Below the pieces are notes generated by a model, which was not told where the DNA came from, did not search any database, and was given only the letters and a program-made list of their open reading frames with translations. This document shows positions 12,132-24,513 of a stretch of 64,000 nt of DNA, in pieces. Every line of letters begins with the position of its first letter. The stretch's first letter is position 1. A program made the translations under genes and the position numbers. The stretch is from Eucalyptus grandis. Taxonomy: Eukaryota; Streptophyta; Magnoliopsida; Myrtales; Myrtaceae. The stretch spans positions 35,124,072 to 35,188,071 of the forward strand of contig NC_052614.1 in NCBI RefSeq assembly GCF_016545825.1, in the 5' to 3' direction.

Positions 12132-13521
12132 AAGAGGGGCAATAAACACCTCAAGTGCTGCAACTTGGTATGGGGGGACACATAATGCCAAAATTTCAAA
12201 CGGCAGACTTAAGTGTCACTTTTTTTTTCCCCTGAAAATTCGACACTTAAGTGCCAACTTCGGTGAGCTTGCCAAAATCCCGACGTTGTGTTATTTTATT
12301 AATAAAATTGGTTGACATAGCTCCTGGAATGTCCACTCATCAGTCGTTGTCTAAAACGACGTTGTCTTCTATTTTCATTTAAGAGTCAGTCGTGTCTACA
12401 AAAGGATAACTTAAGTGTCAAGTTATACTGTAAGTGGTCACTAATGTGCCATTCGTAGTTAAAAGTGAACAATTATTGTGCATTTGACAAGAATTCTAAT
12501 CCTAGGAACAATTCTTTTTTTTCAAAAATAATTATTTTCCAATTAAAATTCACTAAAACAATTTTTGAGTAAAACAACGCATTTGGTAATTTTAAAAATT
12601 TCAATTCCTGAATTAGAAAAAGAATAGGAATGCGATTGGTGCAACCCACAAGTTTTTTTTGTGGTGAAGAATTTCTTTCCACTTGAAATTTTTTGAGATT
12701 TTTGTGCTCTCTTCATCTTTCTCCTCTAGCTGGTTGCTAGCCAACAACCGAGGTGGCCATGGCAATTAGAAGAGGTAGAACGAGAAAAGAAAATGAAAAG
12801 AAAGAAAGAAAATGACTACTTTCCTAAGAATAAGAAGTTACTTTTTCTTTTTTTTTTTTTTTATTTCTGTTCTGAATGTATTCTCCAGCCAGTTTCCTAT
12901 TTTAGGGAATGCAAAAATTCATTAACATTACCAAACAATTTTCTCTTCTTTATGAAGAACAAAAAAATTGGAACAAATTCATTAACTAAAAAAGAATAGA
13001 AATTCGTTGGGTAACTTTTCTGTTTTGAAGCATATGTTTTGAGTAGAATCAATAAATAAAACGAAAGTTGCTTTTAATTCTAAAAAAAAAATCTAGCATC
13101 AAGCCCATTTTGTATTTTTTTTTCCTCTTTTCTTTTCTTATTTTCCTTCTTCATTTTCTTCTTCTCCTTGCTCTTTTGGCCGGTTGTCGACCTCATTAGG
13201 CTGGCAATTGGCTAGACAAGGATCAATGACCTTGTTGAAGCATCGCTAGCACTACTGTGGGATAATGAGGTAATAATGTATGCGAAACAAAGTTTTAGGG
13301 ATATTGTTGACATCATTTGCAAGGACCTCGATAGAGGGGATGCCATGAGAGTATCTTTCATTGACGCCCTCTCATAGTTCATTAAGGTTCATCAAAAGTA
13401 TGTAGAATCTCTAACTGTTAGTTAGGGCACCAGCCCATGTCGTCGAGTTTAGTAGTGTTGTCACTCGTAGGGCGTATTGTAATATTTTTTGTATGGTTTG
13501 CTCATGTTTGCATGTAATGGG
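12132..13521. other. Noncoding AT-rich repeat DNA, MITE-like pieces
   Basis: No gene recognised. The first ~330 bp contain repeated ACTTAAGTGTCA-type motifs in both orientations and a possible fold-back. The stretch 12,470-13,030 is rich in homopolymer runs. It contains fragments resembling the terminal motifs of the element at 39,917 (for example TTTGGTAATT and GTTGGGTAAC), but I could not define ends. 13,110-13,190 is a T/C-rich tract. Confidence 0.5.
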
Positions 13522-14723
13522 TGATGGGGTGAGTGATTCCATAATGGAAATCTTTCAAAGAGGATTTTTATGGTTAAGTGTATGGAATAGCGTATGCGGG
13601 GAATAAATGAAAATAAATAACAAAAGGTAGAACGATCTCTTTCCAAGGTATAAAGATCACGCCACCAACTGAGGATAAGGATCGAGATCTACGAAGTTCA
13701 CCACTTAGGCCTAAAGTTTCCCCAACAAAGGATAAAGGAATAGGAGAAGCTCAGCACCAAGGCCTAAAGATTCCACCAGCCAAGGATAAAGCACTTCTTA
13801 GCTCACCACCAAGGAGTGATCTACGCTCCATGGATAAAGAGACTGAAAAGAGTTATCCACTCTCCAAAAGAGTTCACTCAAGTAGAGGAAATCTCACCAT
13901 TTTCATTCATCAAATTAGTATCTCCCATACATTGGATAGTTTTCCCCTATTTATAGTAGGATTTTAGCCTGAGGAAATATTAAAAAATGACTTTAGTGAC
14001 CTAGGAACTTAAACCTTCAACTCATCAACAATAAAGACACCCAGGAACTTCTGAAATGCATTTAGTAGGATGGGAACTTTTGGCCTTCCACATTCTTGAA
14101 CTGCATTTGCGAACCTCTAGCCTTCCAAAATTCGTGCTCCTCCCTTGACTAGAAAATAATTCTCCTGAAACTTCATCAATTGGTCAAGCAAGATGTCAAA
14201 AATGGTCCCCCAATGATAGTTATCGATATATCACCAAGTATCAATAAGTACTTAACATTATTCAGTCAAAATGAACCATCGAAAAGTGCAACTGAATTGT
14301 CGCAAAACATTCTTAATGACCTACAAATGGAATTCACAACTCTAAGCCATGATATGAAATTTTTCAACTACACGTCATGTGTGGTGGCGTCAAAACAGGA
14401 AACGTTAGCTTTCCGTGTTCTTGAACCTTTGGCTTTCCATATTCTTGAACCGCATTCGTGAACCTTTAGCCTTCCCAGAATTCGAGCTCCTCCCTTGACC
14501 AGAAAATAATCCTCCTGAAACTTCATCAGTTGGTCATACAAGACATCTAAAATGGCCTTCCATTGATACCTATCGATATACCACAAAGTACCGATAAGTA
14601 ATTAACATTATTCACTCAAAAATGATCCATCGAAGAACATAATGCCCAACTTCTTCATTGGCTTGTATAAGCATCGATGGTTCTGAGTTGGTCGATGGAG
14701 CTACGTTGGATGCACCCGCATCT
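13522..14723 (-). repeat. 3' LTR of the gag-only element, with internal duplication
   Basis: This LTR is 1,202 bp, against 886 bp for its partner. A ~205-bp segment occurs twice, at 14,081-14,284 and 14,430-14,635 (period ~349 bp), but only once in the partner LTR (about 16,560-16,769). A minus-strand TATA-like box CTATAAATA lies near 13,948-13,956. Confidence 0.8.
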
Positions 14724-14829
14724 TCCTCCCGGGGTTGTTTGAGATTTGTCCTCAAATCTAGAAGGTTTTCATCCTCTAACTAAGAAGAAAGGTCTCCCAC
14801 GTTGAATGTTGCTGAAACTTCTTCATCCC

Positions 14830-15895
14830 CTCAATTTCTTAAAGAGTCATAACTCTCCGATTTGGACAATTTGCTTGTAAATGCCCAAAACCATGGCACT
14901 TAAAGCATTTCCTTGCATCACCTTCAAACTTCTTTTGGACTTCTTTGGAAGGCTCTGCATTCTTTCCCTTGCCTTTGTCTTTTGTCGACGTACTCTCGCC
15001 CTTGCCTTTGTCTTTTGTCGACGTACTCTCGCCCTTGCCTTTGTCTTTTGTTGAGGTTCTAGAGCAAAACCTCTTGCTCTTCAATTGTGTTTTTGACTTT
15101 TATGGCTAACTTGCATACATCCTCAAAGGACCAATACGGTTGAAGTTCAACCATATCAGCAATTTCTCGATTCATGCCGCCAACGAAACGGGCGATGGTT
15201 TGCTCGGTAACTTCTGGAACTTCACTCCTCATTTTGAGTTGTTCAAACTCACGAATGTATTCTTCAACGCTCATCCCATGTTGTCTTAGGGAGTTCAGTT
15301 TGAGGAAGAGATCTTGCTTATAGTTGTCGGGCAAGAACCTCTTCTTCATCAACTTCTTGAGTTTTTCCCAAGACTTGATGCGGCCTTTTCCTTCCCTTGC
15401 TCGTTGATGCTTTAGGTTCTCCCACGATAGAGAAGCATATTTGGTCAGCTTTAGGACAGCAACCTTACATTTCTTCTCATCAGAATAGGATTTGAAGTCA
15501 AAAATTCGTTCGGTTTTGTGTAACCAATCCACAAAGTCGTCAGGATTAAGATTACCGTCAAACTCAGGGACCTCCACTTTAATGTCTCTTTCATCCTCCT
15601 TATGCCTTCCTCTCCGTCTTCGTCTTCGAATTGGAGAATCAGAATCACTAGAGTGCATAGTCGTTTGGTTGTCTCTAGTGGACTCAGAATCGCCATCAGA
15701 ATTTTGATGAGATTCAGAATCGTCATGCCGATTTCGTTCATTGGGACGCTTTGCTGGTTGTCCTTGTCTCGCCAAGATTCTCTAGAAGATTGAGGACTCG
15801 CTCCATTTGTTGTTGAAGATTTTGGATTGCATGATCTCGCCTTTCATTGTGCGCTTGCTCCAGAGTCAAGCCTCAAGGAACTTGTTCATCCATAA
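14830..15895 (-). pseudogene. Gag polyprotein with CCHC zinc knuckle, frameshifted
   Basis: The main frame (about 15,775 down to 15,059) encodes ~238 residues: an acidic/serine-rich and arginine-rich N-terminal region (RRRRRRGRHKEDE), then the retrotrans_gag domain with PEFDGNLNPDDFVDWL, ERIFDF, SYDEKK-like and MSVEEYIREFEQL segments. It stops at EEQEVLL, and the protein continues in another frame as a lysine-rich repeat and a zinc knuckle CFKCHGFGHLQANC (within 14,839-15,084). The first ATG-like region upstream (to ~15,893) has stops in the gag frame, so the natural start is lost. Gag binds RNA and forms the particle; it is not functional here without frame repair. Confidence 0.8.
14968..15056 (-). 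repeat. 33-bp tandem repeat in gag encoding KDKGKGES-type units
   Basis: Nearly identical 33-bp units (plus strand CTTGCCTTTGTCTTTTGTCG...) encode STKDKGKGEST-like peptides, three lysine-rich blocks immediately before the zinc knuckle. The array is in phase with the codons (11 residues per unit). Confidence 0.85.
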
Positions 15896-15947
15896 GGAAT
15901 TTGTAACAAAAGAAAGAAAGGAATCACTCAAATGAGTTGAACCTTGA

Positions 15948-15959
15948 GCTTTGATACCA
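15948..15959 (-). other. Primer-binding-like site of the gag-only element
   Basis: On the minus strand TGGTATCAAAGC lies 13 bases inside the 5' LTR boundary (15,973). It matches the tRNA-iMet-type primer site TGGTATCAGAGC at 11 of 12 bases and fixes the element's orientation as minus. Confidence 0.7.
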
Positions 15960-15972
15960 ATATTTTGATGCG

Positions 15973-16858
15973 TGATGGGGTGAGTGATTCAAGAACGGAA
16001 ATTTTTATAAGGGGATTTTTGTGGTTAAGTGTATGGAGTAGTGTATATGATAAACAAACAAAAAGGAATAAGAAAAGATAGAACGATCTCCTCCCAAGGT
16101 ATAAAGGCCGTGCCACCAACCGAGGATGAGGATCGAGATCTACGAAGCTCACGACCAAGGCCTAAAGCTTACACCAGCCAAGAATAAAGCACTTCGGGAT
16201 AGGAGAAGCTCACCACCAAGGCCTAAAGATTCCACCAGCCAAGGATAAAGGGCTTCTTGGCTCACCACCAAGGAGTGATCTACGCTCCAAGGATAGAGAA
16301 ACCGAAAGGAGTTATCCACTCTCCAAAGGAGTTCACTCAAGTTGAGGAAATCTCATCATTCTCATGCATGAAATTCGTATCTCCCCTACATTGGATAGTT
16401 TGCCCTACTTATAGGAATTAAACGTTCGTCTCTTGAGCTACATAAAAATAAAAACAGCTAGGAACTTAAAAAAAAAAAAACCATTATTAACACGGGAACT
16501 AAATGCCTTTAATCGTCGGCCTTCCAAATTCTCGAACCGTTAGCTTTCCGTGTTCTTGAACCTTTGGCTTTCCATATTCTTGAACCGCATTCATGAACCT
16601 TTAGCCTTCCCAGAATTCGAGCTCCTCCCTTGACCAAAAAATAATCCTCCTGAAACTTCATCAATTGGTCATACAAGACATCTAAAATGGCCTTCCATTG
16701 ATACCTATCGATATACCACATAGTACCGATAAGTAATTAACATTATTCACTCAAAAATGATCCATCGAAGAACATAATGCCCAACTTTTTTATTGGCTTG
16801 GATAAGCATCGATTGTTCTGAGTTGGTCAAGGGAGCTACGTTGGATGCTCCCGCATCA
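15973..16858 (-). repeat. 5' LTR of the gag-only element
   Basis: An 886-bp partner of the LTR at 13,522, sharing the same order of segments (GAGTGATTC..., the TATAAAG-containing block, the ACCAAGG repeats, and the CATCGATTGTTCTGAG-like end). The two copies differ at many positions, so the insertion is not recent. Confidence 0.8.
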
Positions 16859-19800
16859 GTAAGGTTGCCTTCTCTCATCTTAAGATTTCTTGACTTTACA
16901 CCTAGCGAAGATGTTGATTGGTTATTAATTCATTTCATAGCCACTGATACTTATCTATTGCGAAAACCAAGACCAAACCTGCACTACGGTCCTTCTAAAA
17001 GATCTTTTAGATTGGTCAATGTGCACTTATTACGAATGAGTCTCAAAGCCATGCACACTACAAGAGTGAGACACATTGAGTGATTAGTTTATTTCCACAT
17101 GTATAGGTAGGATCAAACAACCCTTTTCTTGAGGATATGCGAGAAACCTTTTCTAACTAGGGGCCCTTGCTTCTGTTAACACTTGATTTTTGGTCGACGT
17201 GTTATTAAAAGTAAAAATCAAGATGTAGATTCTAATTGCGACAGAAATCGTTTCCATTTCTTTCTTTTGCATTGTCCTTTTTAAGTAATTTCTAGCTCAT
17301 TTTCAAAAAAAAAAAAATCCGAAAAGTTAAACAGTTGACTTTTCGGTCAACCCTTTAAGCAAAATCAATTTCTTGAAAACTCAAAGATTTGACCAAAAAA
17401 TCGACATTTTAGGAAAAATCAACTAAATGGTTGACTTTTGGTTAAACCTTTAACTAAAAAAATAAATAAAAAATAAAAAATGCACAAATACATTTATTTT
17501 CATTCCAATTTGACTTTTGGGTCAAAAATTTCACAAAATTCAATTAAGAACCTTGATTTCTGATTTTTTCAATTTTTGGTCCTAAATCGACCAAAAATAA
17601 AATTAATTTTATTCTAGTCATAATTAGATGTAGTTCCTTCATTGACATTTGGTTTAGAGTCTATTTGAAATTTGCATGTGAATTTAATTTTGTGATTTAC
17701 CATGTCAAAATGCGAATTGCCTTTTGAGCCATAATTGTGGGACCAAAATTGATCCTTCATAACTTGTGAATGGACAATTGTTTCTCATTTATTTTCTTAA
17801 GATAAAAATCTAAAATTACTTTTGGGAAACTCACACCCGAATTCATCAATTTTAAAAATTTTATCCTCCCAAGCATAAGAAAATCAAGCAATTAAGCTTC
17901 AATCATCAAAATTCGAATTAACCCATTCATGGTTATGGTTTAATTTCATAAATTTAAGCCCATTTTCAATGCAAGATTAATTTGAATATGATAAATGATC
18001 TCACATATGGGTAGCTCATTAGATAGCACGATTGCGAAACTAATTGTGTTCAATTTTTAATAATTTACAATTTTACCATTTTAATTGTGATTCAACTCGT
18101 TGTTTTTCATAATAATTATTTAATTAGGTCAATAAAAGATCCCTAGATCAAATTCATAAGTTTTGATTAGCTTAATTGTGTCTTAATCCCCAATTTCTTC
18201 TTAAAAATGATAAAATTCCTTTTCAATTGTATCCTTTAAGAACCAAATTGCAAAAATTTTAGACCCACATGGGTCCCAAGTGGACATAAAAAGCTGGAAC
18301 CGGACCTAACCGGTCAAGAACCGAATTGAACTAGTTTGATCGGTCTGATCGGACGCCAGTAATATTGGCCGGTTCAGGCCTTTTCCGGCCGGTTCCTAAC
18401 CTTTGAAGACTAGTTTTGGAATCCTCTTAATGCCAATTTCACTTCTACACCTTCAATTTCCTAAATTTTATAGATTGATCCTCGAATTTCATCAAATTGC
18501 AAATTAACCCATAATCGGACATTTCAATGCAATTCTCGATTTTGGCTCGAGTTTTTGCAAATAAACCCACTAGATCAATTACCCAACACCTCGAGATCAT
18601 GATAGAGCCTTCAAAATCAATTTTTGACTATTGGATGAAAATTTCGACCGTCATATTGAACTAATGGCCGATAGCACTTAATTTGGGGTGTATATGAGTA
18701 CAATTTTCCCTCCATTTTGAGGGGGGAAATTCTGCCTGAAAATTCTCACTCTCCTCAGTATCTCTCTCTTTTCTCTCTCAATTCTCCCCCCAACACCAGA
18801 TCTATCCCTCTCTATAGTTCGGTTTGACCGAATCTCTCTTTGGCGAACTTTTGCTGTTGATTTTAGCCCCCGCCGGCGGTCTTTAGCCCTTCACCATTGT
18901 CCAGCTCCTTCATCCTTTGCTACTAGTGGCGGTTGGAGCAAGATCAAACTCTAGTAAGAGCCAAATTTGTCCGTCCTAGTCCGATCTCCTCCGACAGTGT
19001 CCAAATCGGTCCAGTTTTGGACCGGTTCTATTTTCCCTTGCTGCAAGCTGTTCAGTGACTTTTAAAAGCTATCCCTTGCTATCCAGATCTAGTAGTCCTT
19101 GGTGATTTGTTGAGGTTTGATTCAAGTTTGGGTGAAAACTTCGATTGATTTCGATGGAGGTAATTTCTCATTACCGAACCCCGTGAAGTAAGGCCGAATT
19201 AGCCGGTCGAGGCTAGGCTTCAATATTAGTGATGTATGCTCATAGATTATTTGGCTGAATTTTGAATGTGATTGATTAAATGAGTGTGGATGATTCTAAT
19301 TAGTTAGTCTTAAATCTACAATTTCGTCGCCTTAGGACTGACTTACTGTTTTGAGCAAAACGATGTCAGAAATGACCTTGTTTCAACTTGAGTTGTGTTC
19401 AAATTAGATAATGGACATCTTAAGCTTCAAAATGAAATGTTGCACGCCCCTATCGAGTGTTGTTTGATCCTCAAAAAACATCTCCGAAGATGGTTGATTC
19501 TTTTGTAGTTCAATTGGATTTTCAATTCTGTTTTTGCCCCAAAATGAGACTTCTCTATTTTTGTGTAGCCTTCTATGATAATTTGTGGACAATTTTTCCT
19601 TCATAAGTTTGGTTCAAGATCAAGAAGTGAACGAAATTTTTTCTTTAAGAATTTATTTGATTCAGGGAACAAATTCAATTTCTTCATCATATGATTCGAT
19701 AAAATCCAAATCATTTTATGCACATCCTGTATTTTTTTTTGCATGATTTTTGGATGTGCTTAACTAGGTTAGATCTACTCAGATCTAAGAGTAGGCGAAT

Positions 19801-20035
19801 ATATACCATATTGAAATATGGATTTGTCATTTTTATGCTAATTTTTGTGTTGAGTTTTGGAAGAACTTTCCTTCGTAAAAGTTGCTTGTAATTGTGTGGA
19901 AAATATGCTATAATTTGTTTTCCAGATTTTTGGATGTGCTTAACTAGATCATATATACTCAGTTTTGAGCTTAGGTCTGTTTGTTCCATATTTATATATA
20001 TATGGTCGAAATAAGATTGCCATTGACTTACTTAG
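16859..20035. other. AT-rich noncoding repeat-derived DNA
   Basis: I see no gene. Features are long AT-rich stretches, a CCGG-rich patch near 18,300-18,400 and a CT-rich leader-like stretch at 18,740-18,810. Short sequences such as GGATTTTTGGATGTGCTTAACTA recur at about 19,745 and 19,925. This looks like LTR or untranslated transposon sequence that hosts the LINE to its right. A possible LTR start TGTTAACACT at 17,177 could not be paired with an end. Confidence 0.4.
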
Positions 20036-20239
20036 CCAAGTTTGGGCGAATTACATCAAAAACATCAGTGCATAACAAATCAAATAACGCAAGTAGAGGG
20101 TTAAATAACCAATTAGACGGAAGACATTTAGATCGACATGCTTTCGCGAGCCAATCGGCTGGCCTATTTGATTCCCTGTTGCAGTGGGCCAGGGAGAGGC
20201 CGGGAACTCCTTCAGTTTTTATTTAGCTCAGTCCAAGAT

Positions 20240-20610
20240 GGGTTGTACTTCCCAACTGATCTCCATCGAAGTCGTGATGCCTTACACGAGTAGAAGGCTG
20301 TTTAGAAAGCACTTGCAGATTGAGATGAATTTCGATCGAGAGGAAAATTAGGGTTTCGAAGAGGGCGATACCTTCCGCTTGCTCCGCCGAGGAGGCTGCA
20401 ACTAATTTGGTGAATCCGTCGACTAGGTCACCCCTGAAGTCTCAACATATGCACGCAACAGCTCCCCCGTGCTCATCTGGTCCTCTACTCTCTCAGGAAT
20501 TTGAAGTAGTTGCGTCGTCTGGAGCAAAGGACGCATTAATGTTGATTGTTTGCGAGTTTGGAGTCGAGGGTTGCCATCGGTTGGGTTGAGTCGTGTTGTG
20601 TGGCTCTCCT
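20240..20610 (-). pseudogene. LINE RNase H-like remnant
   Basis: The minus strand downstream of the zf-RVT domain reads WQPSTPNSQTINI followed by NASFA in the frame expected for the start of the plant LINE RNase H domain (usual form: W.P P...K.N.DAaF). The catalytic Asp position reads Asn here. The rest of the domain is too degraded to follow. Confidence 0.5.
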
Positions 20611-20784
20611 TTTGATTTTCGACGCCATTTAGTGTAGTTTTCTTGTAGAGTGATTGCCTTGAATATGGTTTGCTGCAGGAATTTGGTCGAACTTGATGAT
20701 ACTACTTCGGTCGGCCTTTACTTTATACAACCACTCATCTAGCCTAGTTAACCCTATTCTTGAAATTTTAATTTGCAGGGGATT

Positions 20785-21135
20785 TCATTTCAATATGCGG
20801 GCTGTCCAAGAGCATAGCCGAAGGATGTGTTCCACGGTTTCAACTTCCTGTTTGCATAGAGGGCATATTGGGTCAGGTACAATCTTTTGCTTATACAAAT
20901 TGTCCATCGTGGGTAAAGTGTTTTGACATGCATTCCATAAGAACAATTTGATTTTGGGGAGGGTTCCAGAGTGCGAGATGTGTTTCCACAATTTGGGTTT
21001 TGTTTGATGAGATGAAGTTGCTGTTGTTATATGTTTGTTGGTTGATCTTTCTCTGGTTGAGAAGTAGCCGCTCTTTACTGTGTATGAGGCGGATCTGTTT
21101 TTCATCCAAACCAACTTGTTTTCTGCATTAGGCAT
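20785..21135 (-). pseudogene. LINE zf-RVT (reverse transcriptase zinc-binding) domain
   Basis: A 116-codon open stretch contains the classic zf-RVT signature. It starts LVWMKNRSASYTVKSGY, continues to WKHISHSGTLPKIKLFLW and N-TLPTMDNL, and ends CPLCKQEVETVEHILRLC. The spacing of the Cys/His residues (CPLC...EHILRLC) fits the family. It lies at the C-terminal side of ORF2, as in other plant LINEs. Confidence 0.88.
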
Positions 21136-21229
21136 TCCTATAGGGGTTGCAAGTATTTCATGGACTCGCTAGTCATCAAATAGCGATCTTATCATGAGTT
21201 CATTCCATTTTCCAGTCCCAGGATCAATT

Positions 21230-22760
21230 AAATCAGCCACTTGCTCTGGTCCCCCACTTGTTGCTGGGCCACCAATAGCTCTTTAGCCTTTTGTGATCTC
21301 TAATCGAAATTTCTTTCCTATTACCGATGAAGTACATTATGTGTGGAGATATGGATTCTCTTCCCACCAAAATACTTTGCCATCCCCACAAAGGTCTTGA
21401 GCCTTTTCCAACTTTCCAATAACAACATTGTGGATAATATAGACCTTTCATTACTTGGCTTAAGAGGGATTGAGGATACTGATAAATTCGCCAGGCTTGC
21501 TTACCTAGCATAGCCTTATTGAAAGCAATTAAATCTTTAAAACCAAGACCCCCCTCATCCTTCCTGAGTTTCAGATTTTCCCATTTTTTTCAATGAATCC
21601 CAGCACTTTTGTTACTAGTTTTCCACCAGAAGTTAGCAACTTTCATTTTAATAGCTTTGCAAATTGAAATAGGGATTTTAAAGATAGTCATGGCATATTG
21701 AGGAATAGCCAGTATCATCGATTTAATCAATAATTCCTTCCATGCTTTGGAGAATAAATTCTCCTACCAAATTTCCAACTTCATATTGACTCTACCAAGG
21801 ATCCAAGCAAACATATCTTTCTTTGAAGCCCCCCAATTCGAAGGAACTCCTAAGTACTTTCTTCTTTGCTCAATTGTTGGACAGCTTCTGCTGAAATATA
21901 TGCCTGATTTATCAGATTGATAGCCTGACTTGAAGCAAAGCAGTATTGGTGTAGGATGGACGCTAGATTTTGACATTCCAATATTGTTTCATGTAGAAAG
22001 AAAATGGAGTCGTCCGCAAATAGTGAATCTAACAACGTAGGACAGCTACTATTCATCTTAATTCCTCTAAGTGTGTCATCTTCTATTGCTTGTTTCATCA
22101 TGTTTGATAGAACATTGGCTACTAGAATAAAAAGATAGGGAGATAATGGATCACGTTGTCGAATCCCCCGTGTAGGCTTGAAGCAAGGTAGGGGTTATCC
22201 ATTAAAGTTGACGTTGAATGATACTGTCAAAACACACTGCATCACCCATTGGACCCACTGATCATAGGATCCCATCTTAGTTAAACATGCTTTAAGGAAA
22301 GCCCATTCGATGCGATCGTACGCCTTCTACATATCAAGCTTTAGAACAGCTTGGAATTTCCTTTTTTCGCTCCCTGGTTCTCAATCTATGTAGAACTTCC
22401 TACATAAGCAGAATATTATCTTGTATTTGCCTTACCACCACAAAAGCATTTTGTTCCTTAGCAATAAGGTTCGGTAATAGAGGCTTGAGTCTGTTTGTCA
22501 ACACTTTCGAGGTGATTTTATAGATGAAATTGCGCAAGCTGAGTAGGCAATATTGCTCGAGTTTTTCTGGGTTTGGAATTTTGGGAACAAAGCTTATTTG
22601 TGTTTGGTTTGCATTAGGATTTAGGTATCCGATATTGAAGAAATTCTGAGTTTCAGTGAATATTTCCTTACATTAATTTGGCCAATGACTTCGGAAGAAA
22701 AGGCCATGAAGTCCATCTGGTCCAGGAGCTTTTGTGGCACCCAGTTGTTGCTTAGCTGTA
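21230..22760 (-). pseudogene. LINE reverse transcriptase, multiply frameshifted
   Basis: Minus-strand pieces show the L1-type RT in order: GPDGLHGLFFRSHWP, ISFVPKIPNP, a block starting NFIYKITSKVLTNRLKP, GIRQRDPLSPYLFIL, then SLFADDSIFF (the catalytic FADD, about 22,009-22,020) and the downstream thumb region MLGKQAWRI around 21,500. Several in-frame stops and shifts occur, so no active enzyme is encoded. Confidence 0.85.
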
Positions 22761-24000
22761 GTTACGTCCTCCAAAGTAATAGGGCCGATCAGCTATTGGT
22801 TCATACGAAGTTGGGATTTGTTGAAGAGTAGGCTGGAAATCACGAGGTCCCATTGACTCATAGAGCTTTTTAAAGTATTGCTCTTTCATTTCCTTTAAAT
22901 GCCGATCCTCTCTTACCCAAGCATCATCTTCAGTTTTCAGCAAAGAGATTCTGTTTCTAATTCTTCTCTGAATAGCCATGGCGTGGAAGAATTTTGTGTT
23001 GCTATCCCCCCATTTTAACCAGCTTATTCTCAATCGCATTCCCCAATACATCTCCTCTTGTCGCCACAATTTTTCCATTTCTTGTGTTATCTTCTTTGCT
23101 GCCTCATTATCTTGAGATATGCCCATGCAATTCATCAAGTCTTGTGATTCATTCTTCAGCCATTCAATCCTCTTTTTTGCGTTAGAGAATTTATTTTTGC
23201 TCCACTTCATCAGCTTTTGTGCCACAAGTTGTAGTTTCTCCACCACATTTAATCGCTGGGAATCGAACTCAGTCTAAGTTGCCTTGACGAGTTGTGCGCT
23301 TTCCTCATCTTCTGACCAGAAGGCTTGATATTTAAATCTTTTGCCTCTCCGTTTCTGCTGTGGGTCGAGTGTTAATATCATAGGGCTGTGATCAGACCCA
23401 ATAGCTGGTAGTGCTGAACATTCTGTTGTGTGTAGCAATTCTCCAGTCTAGATTATACAAAGCTCTATCTAGGTGTTTCTTGACTAAGTGTTCTTCTCTG
23501 TTATTTGTCTAGGTGAATGTGCATCATTTGCTTTCCAAGTCCATCAGAGAGCATTGGTGCAAAAAGTCTCTGAAGGCTGTGAGACGGTAATTTTCTACTC
23601 TTTTCTTCCCCACTTTTTCCCAGTGATATAGAATTTCATTAAAATTCCCCATGCACAGCCAAGGTAGATGATAATGTAGACTTTCTCTGTGAATAGCCTC
23701 CCATGACAATACCCTCTGCTGAAATTCAATTGGAGCATGTAGAAAAGTAATATGCATTGTCTTTTTGGTTGCTATAATTTGACATTGAGCATTGATAGCA
23801 TTTGCCGAGAAAGAGTCGATAGATAAATAAACTTGGTTATCCTAGAAAATGGCCAAGCCCCTTGCGATTCACTAAGAAACTATGCTGAAATTTCAGTGTC
23901 CTCCTTATCCGATGCACTTTTTATTCTTAATTTTTAGTTTTCATAATAAAGATAATACTGGACCTTTCCTTAGCCACCAAAGCCCATTCATTTGACTTCT
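22752..24000 (-). pseudogene. LINE ORF2 N-terminal half: endonuclease and linker
   Basis: The endonuclease remnant runs leftward from about 24,000 (GLAIF...VYLSIDSFSANAI) and includes WLCMGNFNEIL followed by EK-G, the Asp/Asn region of AP-type endonucleases; the usual GDFN reads GNFN. A stretch with stops follows, then an open 164-codon linker (23,246-22,752) containing LRISWLKWGDSNTKFFHA, which usually precedes the RT domain. The element is dead. Confidence 0.85.
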
Positions 24001-24513
24001 CTATCACTTGAATGGGAGTCTCCACTAGCTATGTGTTCTCTATGAGTTGTGTTTTTTATGTTTGAGCACCATAAGGGCAGATTCGTTTCCCTTTTTTTTA
24101 GGAGGATAGCTTGGTGCTCTTAGATTTGTGCCTTATCAATCCCGTTTCGCCTGTTGAGTTCTCTTGCATTTCCACCTCCGCTTCCTTTAGCTGTTCTCCA
24201 TATATAACCATTACAAATTCTTCATCTAAATAGCAACTTCCTCTCTTTTGGGGGCTTTTTTCTCCCATGATTACTAGTGCTCGAGAGGGAGGATTATGGC
24301 TATTTTGCTTTTGAGTGGTTTCATAGGCAGCAGTGTTGTATTCACTGATAAGAGGATTTTGTTTCTGATTTTGATCTTGCACTTGTGTCGGATCTCAAGC
24401 ACACTCTCACCTTCTTCATGTAGAATGTTCTGTTTTCCATAGAAGATTTTCCTGTATGGAGCTCTTAACCAGTGCCCAAATCCTCCTGGTAAGTTTTTAG
24501 CTAGTCTTGAATT

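Larger units (their letters stand above)
13522..16858 (-). mobile_element. Short gag-only LTR retrotransposon (non-autonomous, Gypsy-related)
   Basis: Two LTRs in direct orientation, 13,522-14,723 and 15,973-16,858, both beginning (plus strand) TGATGGGGTGAGTGATTC and ending near CCCGCATC(A), bracket only ~1.25 kb. Read on the minus strand, the internal region starts with a primer site, continues through a gag reading frame with a zinc knuckle, and ends in a purine tract (GGGAGGAA). There is no room for pol. The flanking 5-mers do not clearly match. It is either an internally deleted copy or a true gag-only family. Confidence 0.82.
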
